Assembly (NCBI GenBank): GCA_026261815.1
Contig: JAMPIT010000575.1
Location: forward strand, 26,498,501-26,562,500
Reading direction: 5' to 3'
DNA length: 64,000 nt
Origin: Monarcha castaneiventris obscurior
Lineage: Eukaryota > Chordata > Aves > Passeriformes > Monarchidae
The first letter of the stretch is position 1. Each line of letters begins with the position of its first letter. Of this stretch, positions 24,593 through 38,820 are shown in pieces. The notes below the pieces were generated by a model. It made no database searches, was not told the DNA's origin, and worked only from the letters and a program-made list of their open reading frames with translations. A program made the position numbers and the translations under genes.

Positions 24593-27500
24593 GTATTTTG
24601 AAAACACAGTCATGTTGCCTGAAGCAATGAAATTTTTTAGTATTTCTTTAATTATGGTAAACAGCAGAAATTGAAGTGGGATGAAGTTGCAGGCAACTTG
24701 GAGGCTATGTAATGCACTTTTTAAAATTGAGTCTAGGTTTGTCACAATTTGCTTAAGATTGTTTTAAAGTTTCTTACCACTTTTTGTCTTACACTCTGAT
24801 TCTTACTCTCAAATTCACTTCCTCTGCCCAGTGAGAAACATTTTATTTTTTTCTTCCCTCTATACTGCAGGTGGTGAACTAGTACAGTAACAGCAAAAAC
24901 CACAGTGTGGTAAGAGCAAAAAGTGATTTCATTTATTTTTTCATGGTGTTCAGTTCATGAGGACCAGTTTCCATCAGGTCTTTCCAAGCTGTGTCTCTGA
25001 AGGCCAACTTTATGATTCTGGAACAGCAAATTTCAGGGTGAAGTTCATGAGAACTAGTGAAGAGGTGGACTTGATCAAAGATTCTGACTATGGAATAATC
25101 CACAGAGGGAGACAAGAGAGAGCCAACGTCAGATAACACTCCAGAAATTTGCTAATTTTTTTTTTCGTAACTTTTTTTAAGAGTTCACAACTTTCCAAAA
25201 TTACAGCTTGAGGATTCAAATATGGCTATACTTCAGAGACTTCTTATTAATTTCTTTTCTTATTAGGGAGTACTTTGTGCTCTTTTTTGTTGGTTTGTTG
25301 GGGGTTGTTTTTGTAAATAAGATCCCTACAATAGGTCAGTCCCATTGATGAAGTTGCTAAAATTTTGGTAAACTTTGCTAACAAATTTATTGATATCTTA
25401 CATTAAAAAAAATCCCTATAAACTACTAGAAGGGCAAATTTTGGAAAGGCACTGTGCAGTCCCAATATATTTGCTCAAGTAAAACTGTTTCAGGCAGAAT
25501 TTCGGTATAATATTTAGGTTCTGTAGAAATTCTGCCAAAAACCCCTAACATTAACATACCTATATAATAATCATTGTCAATCAAAAAAGAAGGCCTCATG
25601 TACAAATCTGAGCTCATGTTCCTTCAGCATATTTTTTTCCAGACTTCTGAGAAGAGGGAAATAGGAGGATCCTCAAGAGAGTTTTTTTTTTCCTTGTTTG
25701 ACTGAACTTGGGATCTTTAGGAAAGGGAACAGCGTATTCCAAGCGTGACTGTCTGGTAGAGGAACTTCCAGCATATTAATTTATTTACTTAAAAATGAGA
25801 GTTGGGAACCAGTCATAGTCTGTAGATTGGCTAGTAAGTAAAATGGGAATGCAGTTATATTTAAATCTGTCATTTTAAAATATATGCACTGTGCACACTG
25901 GCTACAGAAGAAGGATCAAGGGCGTTTACTGAATATAAACATTTAACTTTCTTAATGCTCCCAAATAACGTTTCATGTCATAATATTTTCCACATTCCTA
26001 AGACAATTGAGAATAAATTATACTATATATGAGGAAAGAATCTGTGACCTTTTAATAAGAATGAACATAGGTTTTGAGTGTTGTTTCCATGTAATTATTT
26101 GATTTAGCATTGGGGATTGTGAGGGTTTTAATATATGCATTTACATATGTAGCTGTGCTTATACTGGGTTGATGCAAAATACTGAGTCATTAGGGAGGTG
26201 GCTTACAGCTCTTAATTTACCTCCCCAACTATTAATGACCCTGCTATTCTTTAGGTGGAGTATTTGAATTTTTACTCAAAAAATTCCAATGAAACCGGCA
26301 TGGACTGATACATGTGCAGCAGTGAAATGGTTCAGTGCGTTCCTGTTGATTGATTATTCATTGTCATTCAGTTGGTGGTTACCAATACAGCTGGAACAAA
26401 ATGAAAGCATAGATTATGGATATCCAGAGACAGAAAGTTAGTTTATTTAAACTAAAAAAGACCATTTCTGGCTTTTACCACCTTCTCTCTGTTTGCATTT
26501 GTTTGTTCACATAACACACGGTACTTTTAAAACATGCTGGTTTCTACATAAGAAACTATTCTCCACAGAGCTGACAAGGGCCCACTTCAGGCACCCAGAT
26601 TCCAAAGATATGATTCTACAGAGGAAGAGGATTTAGAATACAGCAAGAAGAATGATCAGAGCTCTGTGACTTCTTACCTATGAGGAATGTAGGAGAGCTT
26701 GGGTAGCTTGGTTGAAAGAGAAAATTTAGGGGGCCCATGAAAGCCTTCAGAAGTATGTAAAAGCACATTACAAAGATTAAGAGGCAAATGAATAAGAGGT
26801 CAAAATTTGGATTAACAAAAAGCAGAGTTTGATGTCATGTAAATTCTTTATTTGCAGAAGGATCTCAACAAGTCTGTTTGTGTTGGAGCATTCATACAGT
26901 CAACTTCAGAGACTTCTGTGTTGCACTGGGAGTTATCCAGTGTGAGAATCAGTATCAAACACTCTAAATGACATTGCATGCTTTGAGTAGCATGTACTCA
27001 GGGCCATTGTGATTATGAAAATTTTGTGTGCAGTCTATAAAGTGGAACATACATAAAAAAAATACTTAAATAATTTTGAATGTTGATCTGTTCAGTGATC
27101 AATTCTGAACTAAAAGGGTCTAAGTTATTCCTATGAACTGTCCAACCACACTCAGTATTTTTTTTTTCCTTCTACATCATTCAGCACTAACATTTCCAGG
27201 TTCTCCCATGTGTTCAATCCTCATGTTTCATTTAATTCCTTCTCACATTAATTTAATTTTTAAAAGTATGGTTGTTTTCTGCTGTCTCCCATGTCTATCT
27301 ATTTCTATATGTTTCTGTATGCTTCCAGTTGCCCCTTGTTTCCAGTTTATGCCCTTTGTTGGTAGAGCTGTTAATAAAGAGCAATGTGGTTCTTGGAAAA
27401 AGAAAATATGTGCTGAAGGTCTTTTCCAAATTATATTTTAATATATTACAGAAACATTGTGCCACTTCACATTATCTTTCAGTATCACAGAAATCAGATA

Positions 27501-30500
27501 AATCACATGATACTAAGAAGAAAAGAAAAAAAAAAGTTACAATTTCTAAATGCCACTTTCCCCTACCTTTCCATTTCCTTCTTCTTCCTGAAGTGATTTC
27601 ACCCCTCCAACAAATCAGATTACTATCCTGGTAAATTAATGAAATATATGTTAGGAGAGAAACTTACTAACCTTCTAGATAGTAAGTTTGATTCTAGTTT
27701 GCTTTTAGCAAGAGAAGAAAGGCTTGGTATGCAAGTCCTGGGTCTTAGCTAATGTGAAGACTTTCAGTAGATGAGTGTGGTACTGCAAAACCTGGCTTTT
27801 CACATTAATATCCTAATTATGAGGCATACAGGTGTAAAATGGAGTATCAGGGCCAGTATCAGAAGTAAACAATTATAAAAACTTTTTACAAAGCCCTGTA
27901 TTTGTTTCTGAGTCATCATCCAATACTTTCTTAATTTGTAGAATAAAGTAAATGATAAACGGCTGTGGTTCAGAGTTACTGTGTGCATGTGTGTGACTGC
28001 TTGTGGAGATCTCTTAGCAGAACAAGATAAGTTGGACATTTTTTGTTTAATTGAACTGTCTCATGATTTGTCTGTTGCCAATCAAACATTGGCAAGGGAA
28101 ACATTTTTTTTAAAAATGAAAACTTTTTGCTCCTTTGTTTATGCCGTAAATTTAGACATTTCTTTAGATAATCCATCTCAACCCCTGTTCAAACTCAGGT
28201 TATTTGCAAATATATTTGAACTTTCAGTTGTATCTGCAATTCAATTTTTTATTCACTTAAAACTGCTGCTTATTTCCTTATTGCTGCCAGAGCCACCCAA
28301 AGAATTTGAATTTGAACAAGTTTGCCCTATAATTCTTGTGTGGAAGAGACAATGAAGAACTATCATAATTTCCCTGTAACAGTCATGATTTTATGGGCCA
28401 CTATCATAACCCTTCTTGGCTGTCATTTTCTCCAGATAATAATTTGTGGGCCTCACCCAATATCCATTGCTCTCTGGGTGAAATATTCTGGTCTGGGAGG
28501 CAAAGTGCAGGGTACCTGATCACATCCATAATTGCAGGCTTGTGAAGTGGCCTGTGACATGTACTCTGACTTACACCTGGAGTTTATATTTGTGCACAGT
28601 GATGTGTATAGAGGCCTGATTAAGGTAGGGGAGAAGCTGACAAAACAAATGCTGAGTCAATGAATTCATCTGGATATAATTTTTTGTGTTGCTGAAAAGC
28701 CTTGTAGAGAAAAAAAACTCAGTGCAGGACAGTCATTCCTGACCATCAGGCAGTAAGAAAGAATAGTACACTGGAAAGTTTATTACAAAAACAAGCATAC
28801 ACAAAAATATTCACATGTAAGCACTTAGTGTTAGAAAAGCCCTGGCAAGAATCCTGAAAATGTGTTTATGGAATCATTACAATAGTGAAAATGTCACCGA
28901 AAATATAGTTAAACCAGTGAGTATTTAGAGGAGAGAAAAATACTTGAGCTTCTGTACATTTGGGGGTATTTGCAGAGCTTCTATCACGGCTGCAGTGCAG
29001 GTACCCCTAGATATGGATGCTCACTGCCCAGCCTGAAGCACAGAACTGAGCATGTAAGAAGATTATATTTAAGGGCAATACAAGATTGTTAGTAAGGGGG
29101 ATGATGTAATATTGTGGCACAGTTACAAAATAAATAGTGTTTTACACTTCTCTTGAGTGTACTCTGGCTTCTCAGTGGGCCTTGCTCTGGGCATAACCAT
29201 GTGTCCCAGTTGCTGGGGGACTGGGGATAACAGGGCAGCCTTTCCCAGCTTGTCCAGTTTGGCTGTGGGACCCCTCACTGTTGGAGGAGTTCCCTGTCAC
29301 TAGGGAACCACCTCAGGGCACTTGGAAATATTATTAGTTTTATCCTTTTCACATGTGCAGGAAAAACTGTAGAAAGAGTAAAATGCTCAATATGCCTATA
29401 TCGATCTTGTACCTTCATCCTTCCTTGCCTGCACTGAAATCCCTTCCATGTCAGAGATTCCATGTCTATTTAAACCTCTGAGAGCCTGATACCCTTATCT
29501 ACACTGAGCTACAATTTCCTAGCCCCAACACAACAAATTGTTGTAAATGGTTAGAGGGAAAAGATGACTTTTTCCTTGTGTCTGAATGCCAGAGATGCCA
29601 CCAAGCAAAGGCATCAAGCTGACCCCTCTTGCAGAAAGACTAACTAGGCACTCCATGTCTTCTGGGTAAGAAGTAGAAATACTCTGCATTCTTTTCCTTG
29701 TTGGTCTAAAATAGCCCATAAAGGAAGATTTTCCAGGCCCAGTGTTTATAAAAACCTGGAGAGGATTGAGTGGCACTTAAGACTTTAGATGGTTCTTGAA
29801 AGCTGATACCTGGCACAGTCAAGGTAAATTTGAATTACACTGTATTGACTGTAGCTGAAACTCTGTGCTACGTGTGCTAGGGGCAGAGAGGTGATAGAAG
29901 GCATGTGTGGTTAGTCTGAGGAAATGAAAATACTTCTCAGAGATGTGATTCCTTTTGCCCCCTTTCTGTAAAATGGGTTGCAGAGATTGTGGAATTTCTT
30001 TGTCTTGTGTGATAGAATTGCAATATCGTGGTGGATGTGGAAGAGGGCTTTCTCTGGGAAGTTTCTGTTGTCTTGATAGCTGGATATTAATGTAGGCTGT
30101 TCCCATGCATGATAAACCCTCTGCAAATGAAAACATCTGTGGTGTTAATTCCAAATGATATATACAGGAGTGACATGGTAGGTAGATGTTAAACTCTCCA
30201 TGATGGATAAATTATAGTCTGGGCTGTTTGGTGATCATCTGCAAAAGTTGTGCTTTTTCTTATGAGGGAAAATCCTGTGCATTCTTACATAATAAAAAAG
30301 GTAATCTTTAGAGTTTTTCTTCTAACACAGATTTTGAAGATATGCTTGTAAGCAAGAAAAGAGTGAGGGAAAGCAATCTTTTTTCTGATGTGATGAGTGA
30401 CAGCACCTCTTTTTTTTTTAGTCCACTTTCCCAGGGATCTCTTGTCCAAGTGGCCTTACACTTTCCCAAAATAATTTCCTCTGGCTGCAGACCAAACACA

Positions 30501-33500
30501 AGAACTTACGGCAAAAAAAAAATTTTTCTTAAAAAAAAAAAAAAGACTGAAAGGGTATCTGTTGTGTGATAAAAATGGAATTGTATGTAATAACGTTGCT
30601 TTAGCACTTAGGGCTAATAATTATGTGTTAAAACCAGATTCTGATTTTTGTATGGCTGCCATAGATTTTTCTTCTGTCTAGATGTATACATCCAGTATGA
30701 AGGAAATACCAGATGGAAGGACCTCAGTGATATGTCAGACTTGTTCCCAGCCACATTCTAGCAGCTCTCCATCCTGTCACCATTAGCAGAACCCCTTCCC
30801 AAGGTCTCTGGTGGAAGGAAGTGGCACAGTTCAGGGCTTGCTGGCCCCACTGCTGTTTACTTACAAGGGAACAGCAGCTGGTCCAGTAAACATAGGGTGG
30901 TGTAACCCTTTCATTCCATTATTTTGATCGCTGGCTGTCTGTCACAAGTGTCAAATTCTAAGCCCTCGGTGGGCAGAGGTTGCAGCTGTTGCTTATTTCA
31001 TCAGCTTCCACAATAGCTGCATCCTCAGTACAGGCACGTGCCAGTGGCAAAGGTGAGATTTATGTTTGGGTTTTTTTCTTGTACAATAATGCCTATGTTC
31101 CTTAAGCTAGATGAAGTCCTCTTTGTCTTTTGCCTTGTACAAAAAACATAGTAATATGAAAAAAACCATCCCCATGGAATTTAAAAATCTTGACAGATTT
31201 ATTAGTCTAAATATCTAAGAGCACAGCAATTGCACTCCTTTAGAGATTTGCTACAGAATGAAAATGAAATAAAACACCCACATCCCAGCCACTATTTTTT
31301 TTCAGCTGGGGAAGGATGAAGGGAAGGATCTCATTATACAGAAAAGAAGGAACTTATTGTTAGATACTGATTGAAATAAGAAGAGAGCCAACATGTAGAA
31401 TTCTCTTCACAAAATACTGGATGAAGTTGCATGTCACTGGACTTTGTGTAGTCTCTGTATATCAACAATGTTAACCTTAAAAACAGCAACAAAACCATTC
31501 TTTTGATAGTTGCTGAATCTCACATAGAAACTTTGTTTTTTGGAGATCCAAGTGGACACAAGATTTCATTGCTTGGATTCTCTTTGCCTTCCAGGTTTAG
31601 CTTTCATATGACCTGTAGCTTTGTAGGAACGACATCTGTATCCCTTTCCCACTTGTGGAGGGAAAGATGGACAAACCCTGCTGTCTGTCAGAGCAGGCTG
31701 TTTTGAGGAACTGCACAGGTGAATGTTCAGCAGCATCAGAACAGTGTCAGACTGGTGCATGTGTAAGGTGTAAAATGTGGAAATGAGTCATGTGGCCCTC
31801 ATACTTCCAAAACTTTTCTCACTTATCAGTAGACTTGATTATTGAAAGTTTGAATGGGGTAGAGAGGACTTAAACCTGCTGAATACAAAGGAGATTCCAT
31901 TATCTAAGGGGTGCACATACATTGTGGCTTAGAGTAATTTCTTCCACGTTTAAATAGTGCTCTATTAAAATGCATAATGTGGGTGTTTGCCTGAGCTTCT
32001 GACAACAAAATTTATTACAAATTACTCGTTTTCTGATAGACACATGCTACTTTCCATTTAAATTTCCTACAGGTTCTGTCTTTGGATTCAGCAATGTCCT
32101 AATCTGGGCATAAATACCTTTTCCTTTTTAAAAAAGAAATTAAATGAGCCAGAGGTGGGGTTGTTTTTTCTGTGCCTAGGCCAGCCTTATGATGACAATA
32201 ACTTGCAAAATGCCTCAAAACCTCACAGAACATAGACAAGTGATGGTAGTGGGATTAATTTCTAAGTTTGTTGGAAGGGGGTTTTTTTGTTTGGTTAGTT
32301 TTTTGGTTAGGTTTTTTGTGGTGTGGTGGTTTTGATTTTTTTGTTTAAAATTGATTAATAAAGTAGATCAGGGCATGTCACTTCCCTGAAAACAGATAAC
32401 AAACTGAAGGAGGCATGATGACATATTTCACAGATCTGAGCATCTTCCCTGGGGATCTTTCTGCAGTTGTAAGGCATCAGTGGGGCACTGTTGCTACAGG
32501 AGAACCAGCAGGGGTAGGGAATTGGGAGTTTTCTTCCAGCAAGGAGGCAGACACTGGAAGAAATGCTCTCTGCACAAATTCCTGGAATTGTGCAACCACC
32601 TTGCCAGGAAGGGAAAATATCTGCAGCTCATGCAATCCCTGCCATCTCTGGCCGACTTATTACGGTGGGTGTTGTGATGCAGGCTTTTGTTCTCTTACAA
32701 CTGGAAGGAGACATTTAAATGATAACTTTTGAATGTGGTATTAAAAAACTTTCAAATAAGTGATTGTTCAGAATAGCTGTTCCAAAAGTAGCTTGCTTTC
32801 TTTAAAAATCTCCTGGGACTTTTGTTCTTGTTTGTTTGTTTGTTTTCTTGAATGCCCACATTTCTCCTCCCTCCCCCAAAAGATTCAAAATTACTCTGTA
32901 GTATAGCAGAAAAAAAACAGTCGAGGTAGAATTCCCCCCAAAATGCCTTTTTGTCTAAATCCCAGTGAAAGTCAGTGGTGTTGGTGCTCCAAAACCAGTT
33001 ACTTATTTTAAAAATCCTACCTAATTAAAGCAATCTATCACCTTGGTTTTGCTGAGTAACATTTACAGAGCCTGCACTGTAATAGATTGTCTCTTCATTG
33101 AAGGGGGAGGACAAAACATTTTAGATATCTGGTTTGAAGGTAGGGCTCATGCCAGTTAGAGCAGCAGTAAGCAGTATTTTTCACTCTGGTGTCTGTTGGA
33201 TGAGTGAGGCTGAAGATAAAGCTGTGGTGTACAGTCAGCTAAATGCTCGTAGCCATGGAGAGATGCAGCAGCTAATTGAAACTAATAAATCTTTTTGTGT
33301 TAGACACTTCTGTCCAAGGAAGTAAAAGGCATGTGGTAACAATGAGTATGACTACATTTCATTTTTGTTGTGAGGTTACAGTTACAGATAGAGTTATGCC
33401 ATTAGCTGTTTCATCCCAGAAGTGCAGCAGGGCATGGTGTGAATGAAGCAGTTTCTTTACGTGCCTAAGTGACACACAGGAACCTAATTCTTGCTGTCTT

Positions 33501-33579
33501 TCAAAATTTCTCCTTCATTGTATGCTTCCTGTTGGAGCAGAGCTTTTGAAATCTGCCAAAGGCATCACAGTACTGATTA
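24593..33579. other. Long unique non-coding stretch
   Basis: About 9 kb without a recognisable gene or transposon. Low-complexity GT-rich sequence lies at about 32,275-32,345. A-runs occur near 30,530. A fragment at 32,957-32,978 resembles an amniote palindromic repeat motif. The highest open frame is 124 codons (27,981-28,355), unrecognised. Confidence 0.45.
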
Positions 33580-33650
33580 ACAGTTGGACTCAATGAGCTT
33601 AAGGGTCTTTCCAATGTAAATGTTTCTATGATTCTATCCTATGGTTCTAT
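33580..33650 (+). mobile_element. CR1 3' tail fragment
   Basis: CAGTTGGACTCAATGAGCTT, then AAGGGTCTTTCCAATG, then TTTCTATGATTCTATC. This is the last 70 bp of a CR1 element including the terminal ATTCTATG-type repeat, which here continues as a degenerate tandem (CCTATGGTTCTAT). No CR1 sequence is recognisable upstream of it, so the copy is severely 5'-truncated. Confidence 0.75.
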
Positions 33651-36600
33651 CTAATTTCTCTGTCAGGTTTCCACTTCTCAGTCTGGCTCTGCAGACCCAA
33701 AGTGCCTATTCAAACTCTGTGTGTGATGCAAGAGAGCAAATATTTGCCCCATTAAACAGAAGTTTGGGAGAGGCAATTGACTTGTCAAGTTATAGAGTGG
33801 AATCCTTTCATCTTGGCATTCTTGAATGGCTTGAGGACCTAAATGTTGACGTTTTGATACTGTGCATCTACAGAAAGGAGTAAGTGAAAATGAAACAGAA
33901 CTGAAAAAATGTCTTGGTCAGAACTTTGCTCACAAAAACTGTGAAAGGAAGCATTTCATAAATATATGCTAGTATAGGTAAGGTTTTCTGGTGAAAATAA
34001 ATAGCCTCTTATTTCTGGAGTTTTGTATTTGAAACACTTTGAAACAAAGCTTTTCAGATAGGAAAAGAAACCCACTAAATATTTGGAAGTATGTTTTCAA
34101 AACTATTGTTTTGAAAATAAATTAAGTGAAAATAAATGAAACAAAAATAAATTAAACACGTCGTCCCTTTTGATTTGCTAAAAATTGAAGACATGCTTTG
34201 TTTTAGATTGTTGTGCTGTAACTTTTTTTTTTAATTGTCAGCAACTGCAAAAGGTATCTGTACAGCCTTGATCAGGAATTCCTAGATCTGTATGAGAGCT
34301 CCCTGATACAATGATCTCTCAGGTTAATATTTCTGTGATACACCGTGTTTTTATTACTGCAATGGTGCTACCTACATTTGCAGACTCCAGCTTGGCTGTT
34401 GCACTGTTTCTCTGAAGTCGAAGTCATGTGGTGGTTAAATTATAAATGGGAAAGAAATTGAATAGTATTTTGATTTTTTGTCCCCTGGATTTTTAAAGGA
34501 AGTAGGCAGCTATTGAAATATTCCCACAAACTGATGTACCCTTTGAATATTATGTAATTCCTGTTTTTAGAGCTAAAGTAGAATATGGGTTTCACTGGTT
34601 ATTTTGCATGGAAGTCAGCTTTACATTATTGCATGAAGTAGTCAGCTGCTTCTGGTCACTGACAGTACGCAAATTATCCAACTAAAAGATATTTTCAGTT
34701 TAAATATGAAAGGAAGGAGAAAGCCTGAAGCAGAGCTCCTTCATTTTTTTTTCTCTTGACAGCATTTAATTGCATCCCTCATTATTTCTGACAGTATTTA
34801 ATTTCCTTTTTGCTTTACCTTGTGCCTACAAAAATAGAAGTAGCAAAGTACCTTTAACATAAGACAATTGATTTAAGAAAAAAATCAAAGGGGGTGCCAA
34901 ACCAAACCCCTGTATTCAAATGCACCCACACAATGAGTTTTAGGAGAAGTCGAGAATGAGACCTTGAATTCTGTGGCTCTGTTTAAGCTCTAGTTTGTCC
35001 ATACTCAAAATCAAATATCTGGTCTCACAACTACACATGAAGTTTTAATATGGTAAAAGGACTGACTGAAAATACTATTTGAAGAGGTTATGAGAAAAGA
35101 CTTACCTAGGAAGCATGGCCAAGATTTAAGCCATTACTTCAAATGTGAAGCATTTGGCAACAAGAGATTATTTTCATCAAAAAAGACATCCTAGTTCATT
35201 ATTTTTGGTCTGAGAATAATTTGGTTCTTTGCTTAAAGCTTCTCAGTGTACCAGCAAGCAAACATATGAATACAATCAAAATGCATTTTTTCTTTAATCA
35301 AATAACATAGCACCCTAAAGAAATTAATAACATTATTTTACAGCCATATGAAGTGTGAGATATGACCTGTTAATATACAAAATTGATGCATCTCCTCCCA
35401 TGCTAAATCAGCCTATTTATGTCTGGGTTGGAACTGGCACAGTTGGCCCAAGTGACTGGAAAGCTCAGGGGCTTTGTTAGTTTATTGCTGCAGTGCAGCA
35501 CAGTTTCCACTGGATAGCTGTGCTAAACTGATGTAACCTCAGACAGATGGACATACAAATGCACAGACACACTCAGACTTCCTTGGACTGTACATCCAAG
35601 TGTTTTAATCAGAGCTTTTTCACCTATCTGAGCATCAAGCCCTCCCTTCTCCTTGGTGCATGCTTCTACTGATCCTGTCATGCTAGGAAGTAATTTGCTC
35701 CTCTTTCCTCCCTTCCTTCCCACAGTACAAGTACTACAGATTCGAGTCTTCTGACAATTTGTGGTATTTAGGTCTCCCTTCCTTTGCCAGTTCTTTTGGG
35801 GAGAGAAATGTTTCTTTGCTGGGCTCTGGTGCTTGCTTCAGGGAACCATGGAAATTCAGGAGTATTCTTTGGCTTCTCAGAGATTCAGTTCTGTTCTACT
35901 GGATTTGGAGGATTTGACTGCAGTAAGAGCTATGCCTGTGGAAAAGCAAACAGACCTCAGAGGTCATTTTTTAAAGCAGGAGCACTTTTGGAACAGTAAC
36001 ACAAGCTCTGACAGGGTGGGCACAGAAGAGGAGGAAAGAAGGGAGGCCAGAGAGATCCATGACTAATGCAGCAGTAGTCCAGACAGATCTGAATCTTACG
36101 ACAGATTTCAACTATGCCACGGACTGGCTTGACTCTGATCCCACTGAAATCAGACTTCAGGGAGGGGCAGAAGGGTACCACTGATTGATTTGATATCATT
36201 CTACATTTCATTACTGTTCTGATCAAGTGTTGGAGTGTATTTAATGTACCCACGAATTACTTTTAGGAGTATCTCACTGCTACTGCTGACGATAAATTCA
36301 TGAAATAACATACACTTCCTGTGCCTTGTGTGTGCCAAGTTTGTGCATGTCTGCATTCAAATACAGATGAAAAATGAAATTTGTTTGGCTTGAGCAGTTT
36401 TCACTGACAGCATAACTCATTCCTCTTGAGTTCCTGGATAAGCTGAAGCTGAAACTATTTGTTCTGCTTTCACTGCCCAGTGCCTGAAAGCTGGGGTTAG
36501 AGCTGCCTTGCTTTATATCAAAGCTGTGCTGAGGCACACCAACAGCCAGGGCAAAGGCAATAGGCTGTCACTTTCCCAATCCTCCCAGTTCACCCACACT

Positions 36601-38769
36601 TTAGTATGAGACCTTAGAGAAGGAATAGACTTAGTTGCAGAAATACTGAGAATTCCACATGACTTTTAGTAATTACATGAAAATGGGTTTCTTGATACTA
36701 TTTTGTTAATTGTCTGATACTTGACAATAATCGTATGTCTACATGTCCTTCCTTTTTCATGTTGGAAATACGGGTAAGTTCATGTCTTGCAATAATGATA
36801 ATTGCAGTGAAAGCATAGTTGTAAGATTAGAACTCGTTTTTGTTTAACACGTCTATTTTATCTTGACAGCTAATTTACCTCAGCACTTTTCCAGGACCAA
36901 GAGAGTGTCACTCCAGTTAAATGGAGACTCCTCCTGACTGATAGAAATGTTAGCTAGCATTAGCAATTGCACCAATACCGAATACCAGCTTGATTTTAGA
37001 AGAAAATGTGAAGTTTTTAATCCTGCCTATTGAATAAATAGGGTGACTGTCCAAGAGGGAAATGTGGGGAGACTTCCATCTTAAGAATCTGTCTTTAACA
37101 AGTGTTTAAAGATTTTTCCAAGCATATCTAGTAAATCTAGGACCAGTTCTGATTTACAGTATGAGTAGTGCCATTACTCTGGATGCATGAGTCGGCCATA
37201 AAAATGTTACAAATCAGTTAAGTCCATGTTCCAACACTGTAGGTTGCTGCTCATTGAAAAAGGAAAATACTCGTAAATGAGAGTCCATCATTAGAACATC
37301 CTGTAGCTGGATTATTCTTCCATTGTTCTCGACCAGTGTATATATAATACATGAAGATACTAAGCATGATTACTGCCTTTTTCATGTGTTATTAGTGCTT
37401 TGAGGTGCCTTAGTTTAGGACCTACTCCAAAGAGCACAGTTTTCAGCAGAATCAGAAATGTGTATCACTTCAGGCTGTATCAAATCAGTATGAAGTATCA
37501 GCTGTCACTTTTGAAAGAGTGGGCAATGTAGCAGATGGAGGCACAATTTTGAATTTTCAGAATTTGTATTATGAGTGTACTAGAAAAACCTGTTTGCAGC
37601 CTCAAATACTATGTCTTCTATGCTTACTTATTCCTTCAGAAAACACCTTTTTAATGGCTTATTGCTTCCCGTGCATTGAGTACAAACTTTTTCTTTGATA
37701 TTGCAAGTTTTCCAAAATACCAAAGCAATGTGAGAGAAACATCATCTGTATGTTTTGCCAAACAGATTGACTTTGGCTACCCACATAAATTTTCTGGATC
37801 TTTTGATCAAGTACTCCACCCTGTTGCAAATTTGGAATTCATGCCAAATATAGCATCCAGCAGTGAGATAAGTCTGAATTCCTTCATGTGAACTACAGTG
37901 GAGTTTTCAAATTCTTATTTGTGATAAATATTCTGTATATAGTGTGACAAATGCTGGTCAAATAATTTATTCCTCATATTATTCGAAAATACTGTTGTAG
38001 CTTTTGAATTCAATCAACTTAACATTCATTCTCAGAAAGATCTCATTCCAATGCTGGTACAAGTACTGCTGCTTTTCATTTCATAAATGTTTGCAAATAC
38101 ATATTGCTAGCTTTTGTTATGATCCAAAATTTAAATAGTTGGGAAAAATTACATTTTTACTGGAAAATGATGTTTGTATATTGGAAAACAAATAGCAGAC
38201 AGGGCTCACCCACTGAAAGCAGTGGGACTTTTTCTGAAATTTCCATTTAGTATGTCTGACAGAAGTGGGCTTCATGCTGCTTCAGTTCAAGATATTTCCA
38301 AAAACAGTGTTGGGAAACATTATGGCTGATGGTTTTCTTCAATCAGGAATACTCAGTACAGTGAGATCCTGTTACATAAGAAATCTTAATTAAAAAAGAA
38401 ACAGGTGTAAAAATGTGCTCAGATTGTCCAGGATTGGAAGTACCCTATAAGGAAGAATAGAAAGCTTAGCCAGCATGTTCAGGCAAAACAAAAAGAGGGA
38501 TATGATTGTATTCTATAAATACATTAGAAAAAGTGCTATTTAAACCAAGGGAAATGCTGACACAAGAACAGATGGTATAAACTATTTGTGTACAGCTATT
38601 CTGGATTTTTCCTAATTCTAAAAGAAATGAGACTCTATGAAGCTCTCCCCTAAGAGTACCAAGAGCAAAAACACCAAAAAAGCCCAACCCCCAGACCAAA
38701 AAAAATCTAATTGATTATAAGCAGAGCTATCATATGAAAAAGATTATATGGCATGGTTGCCTACAAAAA
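33651..38769. other. Unique non-coding sequence
   Basis: No gene recognised. A small perfect hairpin lies at 34,094-34,117 (TTTTCAAAAC, loop TATT, GTTTTGAAAA). Two fragments, at 36,133-36,153 and 38,207-38,234, resemble an amniote palindromic repeat with a CCCACTGAAATCAGTGG-like core. Confidence 0.45.
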
Positions 38770-38820
38770 TAAGGGACTGAACTCAATGACCCAAGAGTCC
38801 CTTCCAATCTGCTGTTCTTA
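38770..38820 (+). mobile_element. Probable CR1 3' end fragment
   Basis: AGGGACTGAACTCAATGACC followed by AAGAGTCCCTTCCAATC has the wording of the CR1 3' untranslated end (GTTGGACTAGATGACC...GGTCCCTTCCAACC). The terminal ATTCTATG repeat is absent or decayed. Confidence 0.55.
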
